NCBI GenBank assembly: GCA_023151255.1
Contig: JAKLJG010000005.1
Location: 19,570-77,055 of the forward strand
Direction of reading: 5' to 3'
DNA: 57,486 nt
DNA from: Cyclobacteriaceae bacterium
Lineage (GTDB): Bacteria; Bacteroidota; Bacteroidia; Cytophagales; Cyclobacteriaceae
Positions 25,816-35,357 of the stretch are shown in pieces (position 1 is the stretch's first letter; each line of letters begins with the position of its first letter). The translations under genes were made by a program, and so were the position numbers. The notes under the pieces were generated by a model that saw only the letters and a list, made by a program, of their open reading frames with translations, did not search any database and was not told where the DNA came from.

Positions 25816-27222
25816 ATGGTGTCACGCAGAAAGTTTATTCAGCAAGCGGGAGCAGCAGCAGCTTTTACCATAGTTCCGCGTTTTGTACTGGGTGGCAATG
25901 GATTTATTCCGCCTAGCGATACCCTTTACCTTGCCGGAATCGGAGTAGGCGGCAAAGGTACCTCCGACCTGACGGAATGCGCTAAAAGTCCGAATGTAAA
26001 AGTGGTATTCCTCTGCGATGTGGATGATCGCCAGGCGGTGAAATCAAGAGAAAATTTTCCACAAGCCAAGTATTATAAGGACTTCCGCATCATGCTTGAT
26101 AAGGAAGAAAAAAATATTGACGCACTCACCATCTCCACACCCGACCATATCCATGCCGTTGCGGCCCTGAATGCCATGCAACGTGGTAAACATGTGTATG
26201 TACAAAAACCGCTTACCTGGAGCATCCATGAAGCACGAACGCTGGCCGAAGCAGCAAAAAAATACAAAGTAGTAACGCAAATGGGCAACCAGGGCGGCTC
26301 AGGCGAAGGTGTACGAAAAGGAAAAGAGATTTACCAAGCTGGTTTGATTGGTGACGTTACCCGCGTGTATGCATGGACAAACCGACCTGTGTGGCCCCAG
26401 GGAATACCAACGCCCTCAGGCAAACACGATATACCTGGCGAACTTGATTGGGATCTTTGGCTCGGACCAGCCAACCCAATTGATTACAACCCGGCCTATC
26501 ACCCGTTTAACTGGCGCGGCTGGTGGAGTTTTGGCACGGGAGCCCTCGGTGATATGGCATGTCACATTCTTGATCCTGCCTTCAGGATTTTGCCTATCGA
26601 TTATCCTTCTGAAGTAGAGTGCAGTACGGGAACGGTGTGGACCGGGTTTTTCCAGGAGGGTTATTTTCCTGATAGTTGTCCGCCCTCTTCCATCGTTCAC
26701 CTTAAATTTCCCGGAAAGCATGGTAAGCCCGATATTAAATTAACCTGGATGGATGGCGGTGTACTGCCCGAACGACCCGAAGAACTGTTGCCTGATGAAC
26801 CGATGGGCAACTGGGATGGCGGCCTGATCATGGTGGGCACTAAAGGTAAACTCATGTTCGATTGCTACGGTGCTAACCCCCGCCTCTTGCCAACAACACT
26901 AATGAAAGATCTTAACATTAAAGAATCTATTCCTCGTGTTAAAGAAGGGCACTACGTTCAATGGGTTAATGCCTGCCTGAAGGGATATGGAAAAGCTGAA
27001 CTCAGTTCCCCATTTGAATTTGCAGGACCGTTCACAGAAGCAATACTTATGGGTAACCTGGCCATTCGCAGTTACGGGATGCGGGTAAAAAATGATAAAG
27101 GACAAAATACCTATCCCGGACGCAAGAAACTTTTATGGGATTGGAAAAATATGAAGATTACCAACTTTGATGAAGCCAACAGTTTTGTAAAACGCGAATA
27201 CCGCAATGGCTGGAACTTGTAA
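25816..27222 (+). CDS. Gfo/Idh/MocA-family oxidoreductase with Tat signal
   Basis: A 468-residue NAD(P)-dependent oxidoreductase. A Tat signal begins SRRKFIQQAGAAAAF. The Rossmann motif is GIGVGGKGT, followed by VVFLCDVDD, ISTPDHIHA and the family lysine in YVQKPLTWSIHEA. Exported relatives in Bacteroidota act on 3-keto-sugars or glycosides (GH109-like enzymes included). With the GMC dehydrogenase pair next door, an oxidation/re-reduction route for glycosides is plausible. Substrate is not determinable. Confidence 0.9.
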   Translation: MVSRRKFIQQAGAAAAFTIVPRFVLGGNGFIPPSDTLYLAGIGVGGKGTSDLTECAKSPNVKVVFLCDVDDRQAVKSRENFPQAKYYKDFRIMLDKEEKNIDALTISTPDHIHAVAALNAMQRGKHVYVQKPLTWSIHEARTLAEAAKKYKVVTQMGNQGGSGEGVRKGKEIYQAGLIGDVTRVYAWTNRPVWPQGIPTPSGKHDIPGELDWDLWLGPANPIDYNPAYHPFNWRGWWSFGTGALGDMACHILDPAFRILPIDYPSEVECSTGTVWTGFFQEGYFPDSCPPSSIVHLKFPGKHGKPDIKLTWMDGGVLPERPEELLPDEPMGNWDGGLIMVGTKGKLMFDCYGANPRLLPTTLMKDLNIKESIPRVKEGHYVQWVNACLKGYGKAELSSPFEFAGPFTEAILMGNLAIRSYGMRVKNDKGQNTYPGRKKLLWDWKNMKITNFDEANSFVKREYRNGWNL

Positions 27223-27285
27223 TCCTATAACCACCGCTGAATTATCTTCTAAATCACCGATATTGCAGGATTGTTCGGTCAATCC

Positions 27286-28293
27286 ATGCTGAAAATAGAC
27301 ACCCATACGCACATCATTCCTAAAAAGTTGCCCAATTGGGCAGAGAAATTCGGGTATGGCGATTTCATCTATTTACAGCATCACAAAAAAGGATTTGCCA
27401 AAATGATGCGCGGCAACCAGTTTTTCAGAGAGATAAAGGAAAACGCCTGGAATCCGAAACTACGAATTGATGAATATGCTCAGTTCAATACTCAAGTTCA
27501 GGTAGTATGTACTGTTCCGGTCATGTTTTCGTATTGGGCTAAGCCCATGGATTGCCTGGACGTTTCAAAATTTCTCAACGACCACATCGCTGACCTGACC
27601 GAAAAATACCCGAAGCATTACCTTGGCCTGGGTACCATTCCGATGCAAGACACCGACCTCGCCATTCAGGAACTTGAACGTTGTAAAAAAATCGGGTTGC
27701 TGGGTATTCAAATCGGCTCAAACATCAACGACCTGAACCTGAACGAAGAACGTTTCTTTCCCATCTTTGAAGCCTGCGAAAAGTTAAGCATGGCCGTGCT
27801 GGTACACCCCTGGAATATGATGGGCATGAAAAACATGCAACGCTACTGGCTTCCCTGGCTGGTGGGCATGCCGGCCGAAACATCGCGCGCTATTTGTTCG
27901 ATGATCTTCGGAGGGATCTTTGAAAAATTGCCGAAGCTTCGGGTAAACTTTGCCCATGCGGGAGGATCTTTTTTGGGCACCATCGGGCGGATTGAGCACG
28001 GCTTTATCTGCCGCCCCGATCTGGTAGCTATTGACAACCCCGTAAACCCGCGAAATTATTTAGGCAAATTCTGGGTTGATTGCATTACCCACGATGCCAT
28101 GATGCTTGAGTATGTACTGAAACTACAGGGCTCCAAACACATTACCCTAGGTTCCGATTACCCGTTCCCGCTTGGCGACCTGGAAATTGGCCGGTTTATT
28201 GAAGAGATGAACATTGATGAGTCGGTTAAGGAGGATATTTTTTGCAATGCCCCGTTAACCTGGTTAGGAATAACTCAAAACCGGTTTAACTGA
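27286..28293 (+). CDS. Amidohydrolase of the ACMSD family
   Basis: A metal-dependent TIM-barrel (de)carboxylase/hydrolase of 335 residues. The start at ATG 27286 gives MLKIDTHTHIIP, with the HxH metal motif at the very start. Other metal ligands are in VLVHPWNMMG, NFAHAGGSF and LGSDYPFPLGD. The best match is 2-amino-3-carboxymuconate-6-semialdehyde decarboxylase, a branch enzyme of kynurenine breakdown. No other kynurenine gene is in the window, so related decarboxylase activities remain possible. The stop overlaps the next start by one base. Confidence 0.85.
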   Translation: MLKIDTHTHIIPKKLPNWAEKFGYGDFIYLQHHKKGFAKMMRGNQFFREIKENAWNPKLRIDEYAQFNTQVQVVCTVPVMFSYWAKPMDCLDVSKFLNDHIADLTEKYPKHYLGLGTIPMQDTDLAIQELERCKKIGLLGIQIGSNINDLNLNEERFFPIFEACEKLSMAVLVHPWNMMGMKNMQRYWLPWLVGMPAETSRAICSMIFGGIFEKLPKLRVNFAHAGGSFLGTIGRIEHGFICRPDLVAIDNPVNPRNYLGKFWVDCITHDAMMLEYVLKLQGSKHITLGSDYPFPLGDLEIGRFIEEMNIDESVKEDIFCNAPLTWLGITQNRFN

Positions 28294-28916
28294 TGACTAT
28301 GATTGCGCGTTACACGTTAGTTTTTATTGTTGCACTTTTCTTTACAGAGGCACCTGCACAAGACCGTAGTGCAGCCGAAGAATACCGGATTCAACTGGAG
28401 CAACGCAAACGTGCCGATTTACTTCGGGTTATGGATTCAGCCGTTACGATGATGGATGAAGGACGTTATGAAGTTGCCGATCAAAAACTGATTTATGTGC
28501 TTAATAACATTAAAAGTATTCCCTCCGACCTGACCTTTTATTTTGGTAAAAATTCATTCTACCTTAATAAGTTTAAACAAAGTATCGACTGGCTGAATAA
28601 GTATATCCAACTAAAAGGATCAACCGGCCAATTTTATGCAGAGGCCGTGGGTTTACTCAAGCAAGCAGAAACCGAAATTGTGAAAGAGCAAAGCAGAAAC
28701 ACCGCTAAAGTGAAAGAGGTACTTTCATCTGAATACGAAATTGACTGCGGCCCTGCAGGCAAAGTTACCTGCCCTGTCTGCAAGGGTACCACAGTTCTGA
28801 TAAAAAAAGGTGCCTTCGAAAATCAATACAAAACGTGCCCGTATTGCGACAAGCACGGATTTCTTACCTGTGCCGAATACAACCTGCTCATCAAAGGGCA
28901 ATTGGAACCAAAGTAA
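28293..28916 (+). CDS. Secreted protein with C-terminal CxxC zinc-ribbon-like motifs
   Basis: A 207-residue protein with a signal peptide (residues 1-23, ending TEAPAQ). Residues 25-140 are helical and TPR-like (AEEYRIQLEQRKRADLL, YEVADQKLIYVLNNI, KFKQSIDWLNKYIQL). The C-terminus holds two CxxC pairs (CPVCKGTTVLIKKG and CPYCDKHGFLTC), which resemble a DnaJ-type zinc ribbon or a disulfide pair. It may share a transcript with the ACMSD-like gene. The role is unknown. Confidence 0.65.
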   Translation: MTMIARYTLVFIVALFFTEAPAQDRSAAEEYRIQLEQRKRADLLRVMDSAVTMMDEGRYEVADQKLIYVLNNIKSIPSDLTFYFGKNSFYLNKFKQSIDWLNKYIQLKGSTGQFYAEAVGLLKQAETEIVKEQSRNTAKVKEVLSSEYEIDCGPAGKVTCPVCKGTTVLIKKGAFENQYKTCPYCDKHGFLTCAEYNLLIKGQLEPK

Positions 28917-28922
28917 CCGGAG

Positions 28923-28955
28923 TTTTTAGCACCCGGTTAAGAAATTGTATCTTTA
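28923..28955 (+). promoter_or_regulatory. Candidate promoter of trhO
   Basis: TTTTTA at 28923-28928 and TATCTTTA at 28948-28955 are 19 bp apart and match the TTTG/TAnnTTTG consensus with one mismatch in each box. The trhO start is 33 bp further on. Confidence 0.4.
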
Positions 28956-28987
28956 CAGCCAATTAGGTTTTCCTGCAAAAAACACTA

Positions 28988-30040
28988 ATGGCACTTTATA
29001 ACCGAATTGAGGGAAGGTTGCTCAAGGAGCAGCTTCACTCGGCACCACGCCTTGACCGCACCACACTGTCATTTTACAAGTACCACCACTTGCCTGATCC
29101 GAAAGCTTTTCGTGATGAATTATACATACTATTAAGCAGGCTGGGAGTATTGGGCCGGATTTATGTTGCGCCCGAAGGAATTAACGCTCAGGTGAGCGTA
29201 CCAACCAACAACCTTAGCGCCTTCTGCGGGGCACTCTACTCCATTTCTTTTTTGAACGGGATACGACTAAATATTGCCGTGGATGACAACGGAAAATCAT
29301 TTTTCAAGCTGAAAATTCTGGTCAGAAAAAAAATAGTAGCCGATGGGCTGGATGATTCCACCTTTGATGTAACCAACTGTGGTAAACATGTTTCCGCGGC
29401 TGAGTTTAATAAATTGGCGGATGATCCGAACACGATTATCATTGACATGCGCAACCATTACGAAAGCGAGGTGGGTCATTTTAAAAATGCCATCTGCCCT
29501 GATGTCGACACCTTTAGGGAAGAATTGCAGGTAGCCGAAGATCTAATGGCACAGCATAAGGATAAAAATCTGTTGATGTATTGCACAGGCGGTATCCGAT
29601 GCGAAAAGGCCAGCGCCTGGATGAAGCACAAGGGTTTCAAAAACGTTTTCCAACTGGAGGGCGGCATCATTGAGTACGCACGGCAGGTTAAAGCACAGGG
29701 ACTTGAAAACAAATTCATCGGGAAAAACTTTGTGTTCGATGAGCGGCTGGGTGAACGGATCACTGATGACATCATCAGTACATGCCACCAGTGCGGTGCC
29801 CCATGCGATGACCACACCAATTGTAAAAACGATGGCTGTCATTTGTTGTTCATCCAATGTAAATCCTGCGCTGAGAAGTTTGATGGATGCTGCTCCGAAG
29901 AATGCAAATCCATCATCAGGCTGCCAAAAGAAAAGCAAAAGGAAATCCGCAGGGGCATCAATAAAGGCCGCCAGGTATTTAAAAAGGGCCGGTCGCAACA
30001 CCTCCTTCAAAATGCCAATTCAAGCACCCCTGTTTTATGA
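28988..30040 (+). CDS. trhO: tRNA uridine(34) hydroxylase (rhodanese family)
   Basis: A 350-residue protein of the TrhO/YceA family, which makes 5-hydroxyuridine at the wobble position of some tRNAs. An N-terminal acylphosphatase-like domain (residues 20-120) is followed by a rhodanese domain with the active cysteine in [14 protein letters not shown], and a cysteine-rich C-terminus ([24 protein letters not shown]) that probably binds zinc. It overlaps mogA by 4 bp. The ATG at 28988 is the only sensible start. Confidence 0.93.
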   Translation: MALYNRIEGRLLKEQLHSAPRLDRTTLSFYKYHHLPDPKAFRDELYILLSRLGVLGRIYVAPEGINAQVSVPTNNLSAFCGALYSISFLNGIRLNIAVDDNGKSFFKLKILVRKKIVADGLDDSTFDVTNCGKHVSAAEFNKLADDPNTIIIDMRNHYESEVGHFKNAICPDVDTFREELQVAEDLMAQHKDKNLLMYCTGGIRCEKASAWMKHKGFKNVFQLEGGIIEYARQVKAQGLENKFIGKNFVFDERLGERITDDIISTCHQCGAPCDDHTNCKNDGCHLLFIQCKSCAEKFDGCCSEECKSIIRLPKEKQKEIRRGINKGRQVFKKGRSQHLLQNANSSTPVL

Positions 30041-30567
30041 TGATTCGTATTGGCATCATCAACGTATCCGACAGGGCCAGCCAAGGCATTTATGAAGATA
30101 TTCCAGGTAAGGAAATAGTTGCTGCACTTACAGAATACATAAAAAGCCCCTGGGAAAAAGAATATACCGTTATTCCTGATGAACAACACCTGATTGAACA
30201 ATGCCTTATTGAAATGGCCGATCAGAAGCAGTGCTGCCTGATAATAACCTGCGGAGGAACCGGCCCCGCTAAACGCGATGTGACCCCAGAAGCTACTGAA
30301 AAGGTATGTGAAAAAATGCTTCCCGGATTTGGCGAACTGATGCGTATGGAAAGCCTTAAATATGTGCCGACAGCCATCCTCTCCCGGCAAACAGCCGGAA
30401 TTCGCGGAAAATCATTAATTTTGAACCTGCCGGGAAAGCCAAAAGCCATCCGGCAGTGCCTGAATGCTGTTTTCCCAGCGGTCCCCTATTGCATTGACCT
30501 GCTGGAAGGACCGTTCATCGAATGCAATGAAGAGGTCATTAAGCCATTCAGGCCGCATTCTGTATAA
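30037..30567 (+). CDS. mogA: Molybdopterin adenylyltransferase
   Basis: Adenylylates molybdopterin before molybdenum insertion. The 176 residues show the MoCF fold: [17 protein letters not shown], the substrate-binding [17 protein letters not shown], and [14 protein letters not shown]. No other molybdenum cofactor genes are in the window. It overlaps trhO by 4 bp and is followed by the M23 peptidase gene 11 bp later. A -7-like TATAATTG overlaps its stop codon. Confidence 0.93.
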   Translation: MMIRIGIINVSDRASQGIYEDIPGKEIVAALTEYIKSPWEKEYTVIPDEQHLIEQCLIEMADQKQCCLIITCGGTGPAKRDVTPEATEKVCEKMLPGFGELMRMESLKYVPTAILSRQTAGIRGKSLILNLPGKPKAIRQCLNAVFPAVPYCIDLLEGPFIECNEEVIKPFRPHSV

Positions 30568-30578
30568 TTGCAGGCTTT

Positions 30579-31556
30579 ATGAAAATTAAATACTACTACG
30601 ATACCGAAACGTGCAAATACGAACGGGTACGTACCAAAACCAGCGACATCGTTCTAAACGGCTTAGGGCTTTTCTTCCTCACCCTTCTGCTGGCCAGCGG
30701 CATCTACCTGATGTTCAGCACATACTTCGAATCACCAAAGGAGCTCTTCCTGAAAAACGAAGTGAAAGAACTCGAGTACTATTATGCCAACTTAAAAAAG
30801 CAGGTTGACGAACTTGAAAAAACCGTGCAGGGGTTGGAGCATCGCGATGACAACATTTACCGGGTGGTATTAGGCTCCGAACCTATTGATAAAGCAATAC
30901 GTAATGCCGGTGTGGGCGGTGTTGAACGGTACAGCGACTTGCTCAATAAACCCATTGAGCATAAAGATCTTATTCTTGAACTAAGCAAACGCGTGGATTT
31001 GCTTCGCAGAAAAGTGTACATCGAATCAAAGTCACAGGATGAAGTGGTTGAACTGGCTGAAAATAAAGAAAAACAATTTGCCGCCACACCGGCCATTCAA
31101 CCTATCGCTAACAAGCAACTCATTGCTCTGGCTTCAGGTTTTGGCATGCGCATACACCCGGTGTACAAGGTAAAGAAAATGCACACCGGCATTGACTTTG
31201 CCGCGCCCATCGGCACACCCATTTATGCTACAGCCGATGGTGTTGTGGAAGAAGTGGATATCCGGTTCAGTGGCTACGGCAAAATGATTACCATCAATCA
31301 TGGTTTTGGCTACCAGACCCGGTACGCACACATGCACGATTTTGCTGTACGCAAAGGACAGAAAGTTAAACGCGGTGATTTAATTGGATACGTAGGCAAT
31401 ACGGGGCTCTCAACGGCTCCGCACCTGCATTATGAAGTATTGTTAAATGGCGTACTGATTAACCCGGTGCATTACTTTTACAATGATCTGTCACCTTCGG
31501 AATACGAGAAAATCATCGAACTGGCCTCCATCGAAAACCAGTCACTGGGAATGTAA
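30579..31556 (+). CDS. M23-family cell-wall peptidase
   Basis: A 325-residue membrane-anchored endopeptidase. A membrane helix lies at residues 28-48, then a coiled coil (VKELEYYYANLKKQVDELEK onward), and an M23/LytM domain from about residue 185. Metal and catalytic residues are in GMRIHP, HTGIDFAAP, and HLHYEV (HxH). It probably cleaves peptidoglycan cross-links during growth or division. A strong terminator follows at 31581. Confidence 0.93.
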   Translation: MKIKYYYDTETCKYERVRTKTSDIVLNGLGLFFLTLLLASGIYLMFSTYFESPKELFLKNEVKELEYYYANLKKQVDELEKTVQGLEHRDDNIYRVVLGSEPIDKAIRNAGVGGVERYSDLLNKPIEHKDLILELSKRVDLLRRKVYIESKSQDEVVELAENKEKQFAATPAIQPIANKQLIALASGFGMRIHPVYKVKKMHTGIDFAAPIGTPIYATADGVVEEVDIRFSGYGKMITINHGFGYQTRYAHMHDFAVRKGQKVKRGDLIGYVGNTGLSTAPHLHYEVLLNGVLINPVHYFYNDLSPSEYEKIIELASIENQSLGM

Positions 31557-31580
31557 TTCACTATTAAAGTTCTTACTAAG

Positions 31581-31606
31581 AAGCCTGCTACAGATGCAGG
31601 CTTTTT
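31581..31606 (+). terminator. Rho-independent terminator after the M23 gene
   Basis: AAGCCTGC (31581-31588) and GCAGGCTT (31596-31603) form an 8-bp stem with a seven-base loop, followed by a T-run. It ends the trhO-mogA-M23 unit. Confidence 0.85.
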
Positions 31607-31658
31607 AATTCAGGTGTATTTTGTAATTTCATGCAGTTAAGTAGTAACCCTCTTTATC

Positions 31659-32612
31659 ATGAGATTAGCACTACTGCTTGCTGTATTGGCTGGCACTACC
31701 TGTAATGCCCTTGCGCAAGGTTGCAGCGATGCCGGTTTTTGCACCATGGGTGCTATGAAACCCGACCAGCCTTTTAATAAAAAAGTACCCGTTAAGTTGC
31801 GCTCCATGGAAGTAAGCTTTTACCGAGGCACCACCACGCTTTCACCGATCGTATATGTCGCCAACCTGGACATGAGTTTCAATATTATTGACAGCAAGAC
31901 CTTCTTTCAAATAAAACTTCCATACCAGGCCGTTACCGGGAATTTCGGAAACACGGGTGGGCTTGGCGATATTTCGTATTGCATAACCCGTAATCTATTC
32001 TCTTCCGAACAGTTCGATATCAGTTTTACGGTAGGGGGCAAAATACCATCTAATAATTCTAACCTGAAAGATGATAAATTTAATCTGCCCTTACCGATGT
32101 ACTACCAAACCAGCTTAGGCACATACGATGCCATTGCTGGTATTTCATTGGTTAGCCGTAAATGGCTGTTTGCTACAGGCATTCAACATCCGTTTAATAA
32201 AAACGGAAACACATTTCAGTGGGCCGATTGGGATCCTGTTTATAAAGATGGTGAAGGAGTGGATTATGTTCATAAATACGACAAAGCCTACAAACTAAAA
32301 AGAGGAACAGATGTTATGCTACGCATTGAACGCAACTTCCGTTTCTCACGATTTAATTTCACAGCAGGACTGCTGCCAATATTCAGAATTACCAAAGACG
32401 AAATCGAAGAACCCCCAACATCCGGTACACGCATAAAACCCGATGGCACCACAGGCATGGCCCTTTCGGGAATTGTAACAGCCGGCTACAGTTTTAATGT
32501 AAAAACCGGTGTGCGTCTTTTAGTCGGACATAAAATCACCCAACGCGATGTTAACCCGGACGGCCTAACCCGGATTATGGTTACCACTATAAGCTATTTC
32601 TATCGGTTCTGA
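31659..32612 (+). CDS. Outer-membrane beta-barrel protein of unknown function
   Basis: A 317-residue exported protein. The signal peptide (MRLALLLAVLAGTTCNALAQ) precedes a mature chain of alternating amphipathic strands (SFNIIDSKTFFQIKLPYQ, QFDISFTVGGKIP, NFTAGLLPIFRI, GVRLLVGHKI) and ends in aromatic YFYRF, typical of barrel insertion signals. Two early cysteines (CSDAGFC) could form a disulfide. It overlaps the CHAT gene by one base, so the two are coexpressed. No family is recognised with confidence. Confidence 0.75.
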   Translation: MRLALLLAVLAGTTCNALAQGCSDAGFCTMGAMKPDQPFNKKVPVKLRSMEVSFYRGTTTLSPIVYVANLDMSFNIIDSKTFFQIKLPYQAVTGNFGNTGGLGDISYCITRNLFSSEQFDISFTVGGKIPSNNSNLKDDKFNLPLPMYYQTSLGTYDAIAGISLVSRKWLFATGIQHPFNKNGNTFQWADWDPVYKDGEGVDYVHKYDKAYKLKRGTDVMLRIERNFRFSRFNFTAGLLPIFRITKDEIEEPPTSGTRIKPDGTTGMALSGIVTAGYSFNVKTGVRLLVGHKITQRDVNPDGLTRIMVTTISYFYRF

Positions 32613-35314
32613 TGATACGCAGCAACTTACTTATCGGACTCCTCACGGTCGCTGTAAATTTGATGCAGGCTCAAAATTTACAATCTGCTACGGAGCAGCT
32701 GGATCAATTACTTTATGACTCAAAATTTGACGAAGCAATTGCCTTAGCTGATAAGTTTACATCCAACAACACCGAACCAAGTATTCTTATCGGTAATAAA
32801 AAAGCTGAAGCACTTATTCAATTAGGCCGATATGATCAGGCTACTGCCCTGCTTGACCAACTACAAAGCCAGGCTGAGAAATCCAATAAACCAGATGCCC
32901 TCGGGGCTATCGTTCAATCCAGCCGCGGCTTTCTTTACCTGAACCAGGGAAGAAGCGATTTAGCTTTGGAACTCCTTGAAAATGCCGTGATCACACTTAA
33001 TGAAACAGCCGATCGGCTTTACCTGGCACGGGCAATGGCATACCTGGGTCAAGCTTACTCCGCCACCGGCAAGTACGCCCAGGCCGAAGAGCAATTACAA
33101 ATGGCCCTTTCCATACGATTGGATGAGTTGCCCGAATCACACGAACTGATTGCCGCCTCGTACAACGACCTGGGCATGGCTTTTAGTCAAACTGATGTTG
33201 ATAAAGCACTCGATTATTTTGATAAGGCAATTGAATTATACACCCGGCTACATGGTGCCAACCATCCGAAAACAGCAATTGTTAATACCAACATGGGCCT
33301 TGCTTACCGGTCCATGAAGCTCTATGGTGATGCCATTACTGTTTTTGAAGATGCCCTTAAGATATGGCAAATGGTTTACACCAACCCCCATCCCTCGCAA
33401 GCCTTTGTTTTGCTTAACCTGGGGCAAACCTATGCCACCATGGGCGAATTAAACACAGCCCTCAGTTTTTACGAAAAAGCACTGGCCATCTACCAGCAAA
33501 CACACGGAAGAAAACATCCGGATATCGCCTCCACCTACAATCTTATCGGCAAAATAAAGGTTACACAAGGCAAGTTTAACGAGGGCCTGGCAAGCTATCA
33601 GCAGGCGTTGATTGCCAACGTGAGTAATTTTGAAAGCACCGATGTTAATCAGAATCCGGATGGCAGCACATTTTATAACGGTAACCAGTTGTTGTATTCC
33701 ATCATGTATAAGGCACAGGCGCTTGAAGGCCGTTATTTTGGCAAAACCTTAAAACAAAGTGATTTGAACACCGCTATTACTCATTTACAAAACTGCGATG
33801 CCCTTATTGACCGGTTACGCCAGCAAACTATTAAAGAGTCCGACAAAATCACCCTGGGAGCTATTGCCAATGAAGTATATGCCGATGGTGCGCGAATAGC
33901 CTATGAACTAAGCGATGTAGCCTTTCGTAAAAGATCCTACTACCGTGAATTGAGCTTTTATTTTGCCGAAAAAAGTAAAGCAGCCGTTTTACTGGATGCA
34001 ATCTCTGATACAAACGCCAAGTCGTTTGCCGGAATTCCTGATGAGTTACTGGAAGAAGAACGCGGACTAAAATCAGCCCTGGCCTTGGTCAATCAAAAAC
34101 TTGCACAGAAACCTTCAGAGGATGAAGAGAAATACCTTCGCGAAACGGCTTTTCACCTTAACCAAAGTTACCAGACCTTTATTAAAAACCTGGAAAATCA
34201 ATATCCGGAATATTTTAACCTGAAATACAATTCTACCGCTCCCTCGCTTGACCAGGTACAGGCTATACTTCCGGGTAATTCAGCTGCCCTCAGTTACTTT
34301 ATTGATGATTACAACGGCCGGGCAAGGCTTTATACCTATGTTATCACCAAAAAATCTTTCCGAATTGTAAGTAAACCGTTGCCGGCTACGTATAACAAAA
34401 ATTTAACAGGTTACCGCAACAGTATTTTCTTTCGCGACCAACATTCGTTCATCGAAACAGCCACTGCACTTCACCGAACACTTATGCCCAGACTTTCGCG
34501 CCACATTAGCGATCTGATTATACTGCCGGCCGGCCGGATGGGTGTAATTCCCTTCGAGGCATTATTAACACGGAAAGTCAAAAACGAAGATGAGCCTTAT
34601 CCGGCCCTGCCCTATCTGGTAAAAAAATTCAGTACGCGCTATGAATTTTCCACCGGCCTGATGTTACAACGACAATCGGACAAACCCAGGCCGATTCAGT
34701 CGGCCATGCTATGCGCGCCTGTAACTTTTCCGCAAAAAGACAACTTAACCGATCTGCCTGGCACGGCCGCAGAAGTAAATACCCTGAATGAATTGTTCGC
34801 GACTAAAAAAATTACCTGCGAGTTACTCACCAATCACCTTGCCAGTGAATCGGCAATAAAAACCAAAACGCTTAAAGACTATAACCTGCTGCATTTTGCC
34901 ACGCACGGCATTGTAGATGAAAACAATCCGGAATTATCGCGAATATTTCTTCAAAACGATTCAGAAGCTGAAGACGGCAACCTGTTCTCAGGCGAAATTT
35001 ACAACCTGAAGTTAAACGCCAGCTTGGTTACATTATCGGCCTGCCAAACCGGCTTGGGTAAAATATCCAAAGGCGAAGGGGTAATCGGCTTATCGCGCGC
35101 ATTGGTTTATGCCGGTGCAAAAAATATTATCGTTACCTACTGGAGTGTTGCCGATGAATCAACTGCCCAACTCATGACCGATTTTTATCAGTTATTACTT
35201 GAAAATCCCTCTCTATCGTTTAGTTCAACCTTACGCCAGGCAAAACTCAACATGCTTAACAGCCGCTATTCAGCACCGTACTACTGGGCTCCGTTTGTTC
35301 TTATAGGCTTTTGA
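32612..35314 (+). CDS. Secreted TPR-CHAT domain protein (caspase-like protease fold)
   Basis: A 900-residue exported protein. A signal peptide (ends MQAQ) is followed by about eight tetratricopeptide repeats (residues 25-340; ARAMAYLGQAYSATGKYAQAEEQL is one) and a C-terminal CHAT domain from about residue 600. The catalytic dyad of the CHAT/caspase fold is present: His in LLHFATHGIVDE and Cys in LSACQTGLG. CHAT domains include separase- and caspase-like proteases; in Bacteroidota they occur with TPRs as exported proteins of unknown target. It is paired with the barrel protein upstream. Confidence 0.9.
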   Translation: MIRSNLLIGLLTVAVNLMQAQNLQSATEQLDQLLYDSKFDEAIALADKFTSNNTEPSILIGNKKAEALIQLGRYDQATALLDQLQSQAEKSNKPDALGAIVQSSRGFLYLNQGRSDLALELLENAVITLNETADRLYLARAMAYLGQAYSATGKYAQAEEQLQMALSIRLDELPESHELIAASYNDLGMAFSQTDVDKALDYFDKAIELYTRLHGANHPKTAIVNTNMGLAYRSMKLYGDAITVFEDALKIWQMVYTNPHPSQAFVLLNLGQTYATMGELNTALSFYEKALAIYQQTHGRKHPDIASTYNLIGKIKVTQGKFNEGLASYQQALIANVSNFESTDVNQNPDGSTFYNGNQLLYSIMYKAQALEGRYFGKTLKQSDLNTAITHLQNCDALIDRLRQQTIKESDKITLGAIANEVYADGARIAYELSDVAFRKRSYYRELSFYFAEKSKAAVLLDAISDTNAKSFAGIPDELLEEERGLKSALALVNQKLAQKPSEDEEKYLRETAFHLNQSYQTFIKNLENQYPEYFNLKYNSTAPSLDQVQAILPGNSAALSYFIDDYNGRARLYTYVITKKSFRIVSKPLPATYNKNLTGYRNSIFFRDQHSFIETATALHRTLMPRLSRHISDLIILPAGRMGVIPFEALLTRKVKNEDEPYPALPYLVKKFSTRYEFSTGLMLQRQSDKPRPIQSAMLCAPVTFPQKDNLTDLPGTAAEVNTLNELFATKKITCELLTNHLASESAIKTKTLKDYNLLHFATHGIVDENNPELSRIFLQNDSEAEDGNLFSGEIYNLKLNASLVTLSACQTGLGKISKGEGVIGLSRALVYAGAKNIIVTYWSVADESTAQLMTDFYQLLLENPSLSFSSTLRQAKLNMLNSRYSAPYYWAPFVLIGF

Positions 35315-35339
35315 GCAAGGAGCGAATCAAACCAAAGAA

Positions 35340-35357
35340 GGCAGCCCGAAGGCTACC
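35340..35357 (-). terminator. Minus-strand hairpin terminator behind the decayed gene
   Basis: Read on the minus strand, GGTAGCC-TTCG-GGCTGCC forms a 7-bp stem (one G-U) with a stable tetraloop, followed by TTCTTT. The wobble becomes a C-A mismatch on the plus strand, so the structure favours minus-strand RNA. It lies at the end of the decayed HYCMG gene and supports that gene's former extent. Confidence 0.55.

Noticed and set aside
32612-35314. TPR-CHAT component of a type III-E CRISPR (Craspase) system
   Set aside because: The protein has a signal peptide, and there are no CRISPR repeats or cas genes in the window.
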